From: Betaproteobacteria bacterium
GTDB lineage: Bacteria; Pseudomonadota; Gammaproteobacteria; Tethybacterales; Tethybacteraceae
NCBI GenBank assembly: GCA_026710225.1
Contig: JAPORI010000266.1
Coordinates: 1 to 9,885, forward strand
Length of the DNA stretch: 9,885 nt
Reading direction: 5' to 3'
The notes under the pieces were generated by a model. The model did no database searches and was not told the origin of the DNA. It saw only the letters and a program-made list of their open reading frames with translations. Position numbers and translations under genes: made by a program. Shown here piece after piece: positions 1-6,022 of the stretch. Every line of letters starts with the position of its first letter. Within the stretch, counting starts at the first letter, position 1.

Positions 1-611
1 CTCGAGGTGCTGTCGTCGCCGGAAAGCAGTATGAAATTCTCATCGGTGAATTCGCGTATTTTAACCGCCCGGAAGATGTTGCCGGTTGCGTCCTTGATGC
101 CGGCTATGCGCGGATGCCGGGCGAGTTCGCCGACGGTCTCGTCAGCCAGATCGGCGACAGTGCGGCCGGGAACATTGTAGAGGATGATCGGCCGGCTGGA
201 GCGCTCGGCGATTTCCTCGAAGTGGCGGCGCAGTCCCTCCTGCGGCGGACGGTTATAGTAGGGCACCACCGACAGGCAGTAGTCGGCCCCGTCGGCGCAG
301 GCAGTCGCAGTCAAACTTACCGCCTCGGCGGTGCTGTTGGCACCGGTGCCGGCGACCACCGGCACCCGACCGTCAACGAACCTGACGGTCTTGGCGATGA
401 ATTCGCTGTGTTCGCTCGGCTCCAGAGTCGGCGATTCACCGGTGGTGCCGGCCGCGCAAATGCCATCGACTCCCTGATCGATGAACCACTCGACGAGTTT
501 CCGGTAGAGCGGATAGTCGATTGCCCCGGATTTCTTCATCGGGGTTACTGAAGCAACTATGCAGCCGCCGAGTTTTGCTGTCTTGACTTTTCCTTGCTTG
601 TTTCCGGGCAT
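1..611 (-). CDS. dapA: 4-hydroxy-tetrahydrodipicolinate synthase (DapA), 3' end cut by window edge
   Basis: DapA condenses pyruvate with aspartate-semialdehyde in the cytoplasm, the first committed step to meso-diaminopimelate and lysine. I translated the minus strand from the ATG at 611-609; 203 codons are visible of about 300. The TIM-barrel landmarks are all present: GTTGE (residues 55-59, the threonine pair of the proton relay), PYYNRP (117-122), YNVPGRT (145-151, with Tyr145 and Arg150) and GIKDATG (171-177, with the Schiff-base Lys173), followed by LLSGDD. All lie 12 residues later than in E. coli DapA, so the N-terminus carries a short Lys-rich extension. The next in-frame ATG (residue 25) is inside the fold, which supports the chosen start. 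murJ stops 11 bases upstream, suggesting cotranscription. No good Shine-Dalgarno sequence precedes the ATG; the nearest purine run, AGCAGG, ends 14 bases before it. Confidence 0.97.
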   Translation of the reverse strand, partial: MPGNKQGKVKTAKLGGCIVASVTPMKKSGAIDYPLYRKLVEWFIDQGVDGICAAGTTGESPTLEPSEHSEFIAKTVRFVDGRVPVVAGTGANSTAEAVSLTATACADGADYCLSVVPYYNRPPQEGLRRHFEEIAERSSRPIILYNVPGRTVADLADETVGELARHPRIAGIKDATGNIFRAVKIREFTDENFILLSGDDSTS

Positions 612-612
612 T

Positions 613-630
613 GCAGGAGATTCTACCTGC
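613..630 (-). promoter_or_regulatory. Small inverted repeat between murJ stop and dapA start
   Basis: GCAGG (613-617) pairs perfectly with CCTGC (626-630) around an 8-base loop. The hairpin spans the murJ stop codon and ends two bases before the dapA ATG. It takes in the only purine-rich candidate ribosome site for dapA, and the loop contains TAGAAT read on the minus strand. It has no T-tract, so it is not a terminator. With only five pairs, chance is a fair explanation. Confidence 0.3.
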
Positions 631-2215
631 TGGAATCCTTGGCCCGGAATTCGAATATCTGCGCCAGCCGCACTCCGCTCAGGCGCAGGACCAGGAAGTA
701 GCTGGCGGCGCCGGCGCTGATGGTCAAGGCCAGTCTCCAGATCCGGTCGAATTCGGACGCCAGCGTCCATTGGCTCTTGTCGGCATAGATCCGCAGCACA
801 AGCCCCATGACCAGGCAGGCAATGGCTATGCGCAACAGCACTCCCAGCCAGCCCGGCTGCGGCCGGTAACTGGCGCGGCGGATGTGAATTATCAACAAAA
901 GCACAGCGTTGAGGGAAGCGCTTATTGAAACTGCCAGAGCCAGCCCGGCATGGGCAAGATGGGGGGTGAGGGCGGCATACAGCCCGACTGCAGCGATCAG
1001 GGCGACGATCGAGATCTTGACCGGAGTCATCACATCGAGCCGGGAAGTGAAGCCAGCTGCCAGCAATCGGACGCTGGCCAGCGCCGGCACTCCGACTGCA
1101 TAAGCAATCACCGCCTTGGCGGTTTCATCGGTGTCGGCAGCGCTAAATTCACCGCGCTGGAACAAGGTTGCGCACAGTGGCTCAGCCAGCAGTGCCAGGG
1201 CAACCGCCGCCGGCACCGCCAGGAACATCGCAGTGCGCATTCCCCAGTCGAGAGCGGCGGTGAAGCCGGCCTGATCTTCCGCGGCACTGCAACGAGCCAG
1301 AGTGGGCAGAGCGACGGTAGCCAGGGCGGCACCGATCATCCCGGCCGGCAGTTCCATGAGCCGATCGGCAAAATACAGCCAGGAAACCGAACCTTCCTCG
1401 AGAAAGGAGGCAAACACCAGACTGATGGCGATGCTCAGCTGTGCGGCTGCAACCCCCAGGGTTCCCTGGCCGGTGCGCAGCAGGATTCTGCGCACCCCCG
1501 GTGCGAGTTTCGGGCGCACCGCTTTTGGCATCTGGCCGATGCGCTGCAATCCGAAAAAAACCACCAGCATCTGCGCGAAGCCGCCGGCAACCACTCCGAG
1601 GGCGAGGGCGTATACCGGCTGAGTCAGCAGCGGCGCCAGCCAGAGTGCCGCGCCGATCATGCAGATGTTGAGCAAGGCGGGTGCGAATGCGAACGCAGCA
1701 AAGCGGCCGAAGGAATTGAGCAGCGCACCGCCAAAGGCGGTGAGCGAAATCAGCAGCAGATAGGGAAAGACGATGCGCAGCATGTCAGTGGCAGCGGCCT
1801 GCTTGCCGGTGGTCTCGGCAAAACCCGGTGCCAGCACCAGCACCAGCACCGGCGCAACTATCACGCCGAGCAGGACGATGCCGCTCAATCCCAAAGCCAG
1901 CCAGGCACAAGCCTGATCGCGCAGTGCGGCGGCGGCGACCTCACCCTCCTTTTTGCGCAGGAAATTGAATTCGGGCACGAACGCCTGGGTGAACGCTCCT
2001 TCGGCGGTAAGCCGGCGCAGGACATTGGGAATCTTGAAGGCAACGAAAAACGCGTCAGTGAAAGTTCCAAGCGCGAACATGCTCGCAATCACCATGTCCC
2101 GGATCAGACCGAGGATGCGAGAGATGAAAGTCAGTCCCGATACCGTCAGCAGGCCGCGGCCCAGTCTGGTTTGCGAACCTTCCTTGCCGCTGTCTTCAGG
2201 ATGCGGAGACGTCAA
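623..2215 (-). CDS. murJ: Lipid II flippase MurJ (MviN family)
   Basis: MurJ is a polytopic inner-membrane protein of the MOP superfamily that moves lipid II to the periplasmic face for peptidoglycan synthesis. Conserved elements are visible: SRILGLIRD (Arg33 and Arg39 in this numbering), TDAFFVAFK (Asp54), NVLRRLTAEGAF (Arg67) and the central YFADRLMELPAG with the arginine of the transport cavity. These match the functional arginines of E. coli MurJ (Arg18, Arg24, Arg52, Arg270). Hydrophobic stretches recur to the C-terminus as expected for 14 helices. The start is uncertain. The frame is open up to an ATG at 2323, but that lies deep inside leuC. I chose the TTG at 2215-2213, with GGA seven bases before it; it gives 530 residues, 15 more than E. 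coli at the N-terminus, and overlaps leuC by 20 bases. Alternatives are the TTG at 2218 and a CTG at 2164-2162 behind AAGGAAGG. It follows leuC and precedes dapA. Confidence 0.95.
   Translation of the reverse strand: MTSPHPEDSGKEGSQTRLGRGLLTVSGLTFISRILGLIRDMVIASMFALGTFTDAFFVAFKIPNVLRRLTAEGAFTQAFVPEFNFLRKKEGEVAAAALRDQACAWLALGLSGIVLLGVIVAPVLVLVLAPGFAETTGKQAAATDMLRIVFPYLLLISLTAFGGALLNSFGRFAAFAFAPALLNICMIGAALWLAPLLTQPVYALALGVVAGGFAQMLVVFFGLQRIGQMPKAVRPKLAPGVRRILLRTGQGTLGVAAAQLSIAISLVFASFLEEGSVSWLYFADRLMELPAGMIGAALATVALPTLARCSAAEDQAGFTAALDWGMRTAMFLAVPAAVALALLAEPLCATLFQRGEFSAADTDETAKAVIAYAVGVPALASVRLLAAGFTSRLDVMTPVKISIVALIAAVGLYAALTPHLAHAGLALAVSISASLNAVLLLIIHIRRASYRPQPGWLGVLLRIAIACLVMGLVLRIYADKSQWTLASEFDRIWRLALTISAGAASYFLVLRLSGVRLAQIFEFRAKDSSR
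1831..1850. repeat. Short tandem repeat (CCAGCA)3 inside murJ
   Basis: Three exact copies of CCAGCA (1831-1848) plus two further bases. On the coding strand they give alternating Val-Leu residues in a MurJ membrane helix. Unit changes would stay in frame. This is most likely codon bias in a hydrophobic stretch rather than a functional repeat. Confidence 0.6.
2178..2185 (-). promoter_or_regulatory. Strong Shine-Dalgarno-like AAGGAAGG before an uncertain murJ start
   Basis: On the minus strand AAGGAAGG lies ten bases after the leuC stop codon. It is the best ribosome-binding sequence in the leuC-murJ junction. However, no ATG, GTG or TTG in the murJ frame follows it within reach; the nearest in-frame candidate is a CTG at 2164-2162, after a long 13-base spacer. 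It is therefore either the site for a rare CTG start or part of the coding sequence if a TTG at 2215 or 2218 is used. Confidence 0.35.
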
Positions 2216-3596
2216 CAAAATGTCCGTGCACCGCAGCGGCCGCGGCCATGCTCGGGCTGACCAGATGGGTACGCGCCTTGTAGCCCTGCCGGCCTTCGAA
2301 ATTGCGGTTGGAAGTCGATGCACAGCGTTCCTGAGGCCCGATCAAATCATCGTTCATGCCCAGGCACATCGAGCAGCCGGCTTCCCGCCACTCAAACCCG
2401 GCATCGGTAAATATCTGATCCAGACCCTCCTGCTCGGCAGCGGCGCGCACCAGCCCGGATCCGGGCACCACGATTGCCTGCCTGATCGACGATGCGATTT
2501 TTTTTCCTTTCACCTGCTCGGCAGCCCTGCGCAGATCGTTGAGGCGGGCGTTCGAGCATGATCCGATGAATATCTTGTCCGGGCGAATCGAGGTGATCGG
2601 AGTACCCGGATCCAGATCCATGTACTGCAAGGCGCGCTCGATGGCCTGGGCGCGCTCGTCATCTTGCTCCCGACTCGGATCCGGCACCTTGCCGTCTACC
2701 GGCGCGACCATTTCCGGGCTGGTTCCCCAGGAAACCTGCGGCTTGATCGCAGCGCCGTCAAGCACAACTGTTGCATCGTGCTTGGCAGCCGGGTCCGAAT
2801 GCAGCTGCCGCCAGTATTGCTCGGCGGACTCAAGCATCCTGCCGGTCGGGGAGTAGGGTCGGCCGCGCACATATTGGAGAGTCTTTTCATCAACGCCAAC
2901 CATGCCGGCTCGGGCTCCGGCCTCGATCGACATGTTGCATATCGTCATCCTGCCTTCCATGTCCAGATCGGTGATCACCTCTCCGGCGTATTCGATTGCA
3001 TAACCGGTGCCGCCGGCGGTACCGATCTTGCCGATCAGCGCCAGGATCACGTCCTTGGCATCTACTCCGGCGGCAAGGTTGCCGTCAACCCGCACCAGCA
3101 TTGTGCGCGCCTTGCGCTGCGGCAGGCACTGGGTGGCCATTACATGCTCGACTTCCGAGGTGCCTATACCGAATGCCAGGCAGCCCAGTGCTCCGTTGGT
3201 GCTGGTATGCGAGTCCCCGCACACCACGGTCATGCCCGGCAGGACAAATCCTTGTTCCGGGCCGACCACATGCACTATGCCGCGCCGGACATCACCCAGA
3301 TTGAACAGAGGGACCGAAAAACTGCGGCAGTTGTTGCCCAGCGCCTCTACCTGCTGGCGGGAGAAGTCGTTTGCCCAGGCGCCGTCGCCGCGGGTTGAGG
3401 TGCCGTGATCCGGCACCGCCAGCGAGCAATCCTGCCGCCAAAGCTTGCGCTGGGCAAGTTTCAATCCGGCAAAGGCTTGCGGGCTGGTAACTTCGTGGAT
3501 CAGGTGGCGATCTATGTACAAAAGGTGCTCATCGGCATCGAGCGGGCAGACCACATGCGCATCCCACAGTTTTTCGTACAAGGTTCTGGCAACCAT
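2196..3596 (-). CDS. leuC: 3-isopropylmalate dehydratase large subunit (LeuC)
   Basis: LeuC is the [4Fe-4S] aconitase-family large subunit of isopropylmalate isomerase. With LeuD it converts 2-isopropylmalate to 3-isopropylmalate in leucine synthesis. At 466 residues it equals the E. coli protein and aligns along its length: LYIDRHLIHEVTSPQAF near the start, CGDSHTSTNGA (126-136), the cluster cysteines Cys347 (GSCSNAR) and Cys408/Cys411 (CSMCLGMN), and GERCASTSNRNFEG-like and THLVSPSMAAAAA stretches near the end. The ATG at 3596-3594 is the only possible early start, because an in-frame TAG lies 15 bases upstream. No Shine-Dalgarno motif fits between that TAG and the ATG. The expected partner gene leuD does not follow; murJ does, with a small overlap. 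It is transcribed divergently from the glycerate kinase. Confidence 0.97.
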   Translation of the reverse strand: MVARTLYEKLWDAHVVCPLDADEHLLYIDRHLIHEVTSPQAFAGLKLAQRKLWRQDCSLAVPDHGTSTRGDGAWANDFSRQQVEALGNNCRSFSVPLFNLGDVRRGIVHVVGPEQGFVLPGMTVVCGDSHTSTNGALGCLAFGIGTSEVEHVMATQCLPQRKARTMLVRVDGNLAAGVDAKDVILALIGKIGTAGGTGYAIEYAGEVITDLDMEGRMTICNMSIEAGARAGMVGVDEKTLQYVRGRPYSPTGRMLESAEQYWRQLHSDPAAKHDATVVLDGAAIKPQVSWGTSPEMVAPVDGKVPDPSREQDDERAQAIERALQYMDLDPGTPITSIRPDKIFIGSCSNARLNDLRRAAEQVKGKKIASSIRQAIVVPGSGLVRAAAEQEGLDQIFTDAGFEWREAGCSMCLGMNDDLIGPQERCASTSNRNFEGRQGYKARTHLVSPSMAAAAAVHGHFVDVSAS

Positions 3597-3605
3597 CCGG
3601 TCAAG

Positions 3606-3634
3606 ATTCTAGCCCAACAGCGAGGAGCATTCCA
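3606..3634 (-). promoter_or_regulatory. Putative sigma-70 promoter of leuC
   Basis: On the minus strand TAGAAT (3611-3606) matches five of six bases of the -10 consensus. A weak -35 candidate TGGAAT (3634-3629, three of six) stands 17 bases upstream. A transcript starting at the usual distance would begin about two to four bases before the leuC ATG, giving an almost leaderless mRNA, which agrees with the missing Shine-Dalgarno sequence. This is inferred from sequence only. Confidence 0.4.
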
Positions 3635-3649
3635 CTGCCATGATTGGGG

Positions 3650-3655
3650 TAGAAT
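3650..3655 (+). promoter_or_regulatory. gckA: Putative -10 element for the glycerate kinase gene
   Basis: TAGAAT on the plus strand in the divergent gap, 60 bases before the kinase ATG, matches the -10 consensus at five of six positions. No convincing -35 box is found 16-18 bases upstream, and there is no TG extension. If used, it gives a leader of about 54 bases. No operator or riboswitch-like structure was recognised in the rest of the gap. Confidence 0.3.
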
Positions 3656-3703
3656 GTCCAAGCACAGTCTGGCCGCAGCGTCGGACTGGCAAAAGCACGG
3701 CAA

Positions 3704-3710
3704 GAGGAAG
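3704..3710 (+). promoter_or_regulatory. gckA: Ribosome binding site deciding the glycerate kinase start
   Basis: GAGGAAG here places its AGGA core seven bases before the ATG at 3716, an ideal spacing. The in-frame GTG at 3710, which would lengthen the protein by two residues, overlaps the end of this site and is therefore unlikely to be the start. Confidence 0.75.
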
Positions 3711-3715
3711 TGAAA

Positions 3716-5017
3716 ATGAGCAAGATTGCACAGAAAAAGAAGGCAGAAATTTCAGCCCGGCTACTCAAGCAGGTCTTTGCCGATGCCATTGACGAGGTTC
3801 GCCCGGAAAAGTACCTGCCCCGCTATGTGCCGGCGCCGGTTGCCGGCGACAACATTCTCATTGCAGTTGGCAAGGGTGCCCAGGAGATGGCCAAGGTTTT
3901 TGCCAAGCATTTCAAGGGCAAGCCCAAGGGACTGGTGGTAACTCCGGACAAGGTCGTTGTCGCCGATCAGGTTGCCGGTCTCGATTACCTGACTGCCTCC
4001 CATCCGTTGCCGGATGAAAGCAGCCTGAAAGCGGGCACGATAGTTGCCAAGATGATCAAGGATCTCGGCCGCAAGGATCAGGTTGTTCTGCTGCTGTCCG
4101 GCGGTGCCTCATCACTGCTGTGCCTGCCGGCGACCGGGGTCACCCTTACAGCCAAGCGCGACATCTATCGCGGCTTGCTTGATGCCGGCGCTCCGATTTC
4201 CGACATCAACTGCGTGCGCCGCGCCTTGTCGGGTCTGAAAGGCGGCCGGCTGGCCCTGTTGGCTCAGCCGGCCCGGGTAACTACCGTTGCAGTATCTGAT
4301 GTGCCCGGTGACTATCCGCATGACATCGGCTCCGGCCCGACTGTGGTTTCGCCGAGCGGTAGTGTTGAAGCCAGCAACGTGCTGCGCCGCTGGGGGATAA
4401 AGATACCCGGATCGGTTTCAGCCCGGCTGCGCACCGGCGGCAAGAAGATAACCAAGAATCAACTGGCGGCCAGCAGTTTTCATTTGGGGGCTTCGCCGCG
4501 CATTGCTCTGGAGGCGGCTTGCAAGAGTCTGAGCGCGGCCGGTTTTGCAACCATCAATCTGGGCAGCTGCCTGACCGGCGAGGCCCGCGAAGTGGCCAGT
4601 GCGATTGCCGGCATCGCCCGGGGGATATGCAGCGAACAATGTCTGGCCAAGTTGCCGGTAGCCCTGGTTTCCGGAGGTGAGTTGACCGTTTCCGTTGGCG
4701 ATCATGGCGGCAGCAGCCGCGGCGGTCCCAATTGTGAATTCGCAACCGCACTGGCCCTGAAGATGCGCCATTTCCCCAACAGCATGTTGCTGGCGGTTGA
4801 CACCGACGGTATCGACGGCAATGCCAGCGCAGCCGGAGCGATTGTCACCGCAGCGCTGTGTTCGAGTCAGGCCGATCGCAAGGCGGCTGCAACCTCTCTT
4901 GACAAGCACAGCACGGCTGCCTTTCTGGAACGGCACGGCTGTTTGCTCAAGCCGGGGCCGACCGGCGTCAACGTCAACGATCTGCGCGTCCTGCTGCTAG
5001 GCAAGACTGATTCCTGA
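3716..5017 (+). CDS. gckA: Glycerate 2-kinase, class I (DUF4147/MOFRL family)
   Basis: The enzyme transfers phosphate from ATP to D-glycerate, giving 2-phosphoglycerate and so feeding glyoxylate, serine or tartrate carbon into lower glycolysis. It is cytoplasmic and 433 residues long, normal for the family. Visible family blocks are AVGKGAQEMA (50-59, conserved Lys53), LLLSGGASSLL (125-135), INCVRRALSGLKGGRLA (164-180), the PGDYPHDIGSGPTV block (197-210), LVSGGELTV (317-325), GGPNCEFATALAL (336-348), VDTDGIDG (361-368) and the MOFRL-domain signature GPTGVNVNDLR (414-424). Homologues are often annotated TtuD or hydroxypyruvate reductase, but this fold is the kinase. It is the only plus-strand gene, divergent from leuC and convergent with the Gate protein gene, so it is probably transcribed alone. 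No glyoxylate or serine-cycle partner lies nearby to show which pathway it serves. Confidence 0.92.
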   Translation: MSKIAQKKKAEISARLLKQVFADAIDEVRPEKYLPRYVPAPVAGDNILIAVGKGAQEMAKVFAKHFKGKPKGLVVTPDKVVVADQVAGLDYLTASHPLPDESSLKAGTIVAKMIKDLGRKDQVVLLLSGGASSLLCLPATGVTLTAKRDIYRGLLDAGAPISDINCVRRALSGLKGGRLALLAQPARVTTVAVSDVPGDYPHDIGSGPTVVSPSGSVEASNVLRRWGIKIPGSVSARLRTGGKKITKNQLAASSFHLGASPRIALEAACKSLSAAGFATINLGSCLTGEAREVASAIAGIARGICSEQCLAKLPVALVSGGELTVSVGDHGGSSRGGPNCEFATALALKMRHFPNSMLLAVDTDGIDGNASAAGAIVTAALCSSQADRKAAATSLDKHSTAAFLERHGCLLKPGPTGVNVNDLRVLLLGKTDS

Positions 5018-5044
5018 TCCTGCCACGCCAATTGGTTGTCTTGT

Positions 5045-6022
5045 TCAAGTCGGCCGGGACATCAACCAGCGCTCAACTGATGCTAAAGATATCCGCCTGA
5101 TCAGCCAGGCGAGTAACGCCATCAACAGCAGCGCCATCACAAAACGATAGGCCAGCGTTCCCAGCAGGTTTGCTCCGAACAGGGCTGCAAACAGCGCATC
5201 ATCAATCAGCGAGTGACACAGGCCAAGCAGCAGGGCGCTCATGAATGCATCGCGACGAGTTGTCTGGCCGCGCTCAACTTCCCTGATTAGCAAGGCGCCA
5301 CCGCAAGACAAACCCATCACCATTCCGATTGCAACCAGCGATCCGGCTTGCGGATTGATGCCGGCTATTCTGAGCACCGGTGATAGCGCGATGAGCAGGA
5401 ACCTTTCAATGCGCAAGTCCTTGAGCAACTGCAAGCCGATAGACAGAACGAAAATAATCGGCAGCAGCAGCAACCAGCTTGCAGCCTGATTGCCAAACCA
5501 ATCCAGCCAGTTCTGGGCAGATTGCAAGTCACCGGCAAACAGCAGCCGGGCCGGCTGCTGCAGCCAGTCGAAAGCCAGGCAGATGCGGTTGAACAGCCAG
5601 GCAAAGGCAACCGCCGAGGCAAGCCTGGTGATGACCGTGATTGCGACCGCCGCACCCAGCCGCTGAGCGATCCGCACCTCAACCGGCAGTGAATGCGCCT
5701 GCAGCATCAGCAATGCAAAGACGGTTGCCTGAGCCACGGTCAAGTTGATTTGGTCCCATTGCGCAGCCAGTACCAGAAAGCCGGCAAAGCCCTGTCCGAA
5801 CATTCCCACCGCCCAGGCAATTCCGGTTGCACCGGGCAGCCCGACGAGTTCCATCAGTGGCTCGAGCAACTGACCGATCCGGCTGGTGAAGTTGAACTGG
5901 ATGTCGAGCCAGCGTACCGCGATCAAAATCGGTACAACGATTTTCATCAAGGTTAGCCACATTAGTGCACTCTTGCCGGCGTTTTCAAGAAGCAGCCGGC
6001 GCAGATAGACAAGGTGGCCCAT
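5045..6022 (-). CDS. Membrane protein with two nucleoside-recognition (Gate) domains
   Basis: A 325-residue hydrophobic protein with about eight membrane segments. It resembles the Gate/nucleoside recognition family (YjiG/YjiH and SpmA/SpmB types), whose substrate is generally unknown. The first half has GLPGATGIAWAVGMFGQGF (61-79) followed by QAHSLPVE (108-115). The second half has AIGMVMGLSCGGALLIREVE (231-250), a charged turn with RRD (256-258), then GLCHSLIDD (267-275). The two His-Ser-Leu-x-acidic sites suggest a duplicated unit. A wide middle loop (about 147-180) is rich in Trp and Gln. The ATG shares one base with the stop of the upstream DUF368 gene (TGATG), so translation is very likely coupled, and the two membrane proteins may work together. 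This is the last gene of the minus-strand cluster. Family assignment is by motif resemblance; no transport function can be stated. Confidence 0.75.
   Translation of the reverse strand: MGHLVYLRRLLLENAGKSALMWLTLMKIVVPILIAVRWLDIQFNFTSRIGQLLEPLMELVGLPGATGIAWAVGMFGQGFAGFLVLAAQWDQINLTVAQATVFALLMLQAHSLPVEVRIAQRLGAAVAITVITRLASAVAFAWLFNRICLAFDWLQQPARLLFAGDLQSAQNWLDWFGNQAASWLLLLPIIFVLSIGLQLLKDLRIERFLLIALSPVLRIAGINPQAGSLVAIGMVMGLSCGGALLIREVERGQTTRRDAFMSALLLGLCHSLIDDALFAALFGANLLGTLAYRFVMALLLMALLAWLIRRISLASVERWLMSRPT

Noticed and set aside
1..6. CTCGAG (an XhoI site) exactly at the window start, suggesting a cloned-fragment edge
   Set aside because: CTCGAG also occurs near 1397, 5860, 7692 and 7965, so it is common here, and the window cuts through dapA like any arbitrary boundary.
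950..2260. Plus-strand open frame of 436 codons opposite murJ
   Set aside because: It is antisense to a fully conserved MurJ. Its translation is rich in Gln, Gly, His and Arg with no recognisable motif, typical of the mirror frame of a GC-rich membrane protein gene.
2216..2323. Upstream part of the murJ frame to the ATG at 2323
   Set aside because: It lies deep within the conserved leuC 3' end and encodes a basic, Arg-rich stretch unlike MurJ; real initiation must be nearer 2215.
2664..3398. Plus-strand open frame of 244 codons opposite leuC
   Set aside because: It lies wholly inside leuC, has a low-complexity-like composition and no plausible start signal; it is a shadow of leuC codon usage.
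5018..5044. Possible terminator between the convergent kinase and Gate protein genes
   Set aside because: The 27 bases contain only the short palindrome CCAATTGG and no GC-rich stem with a T-tract in either direction. No intrinsic terminator can be supported.
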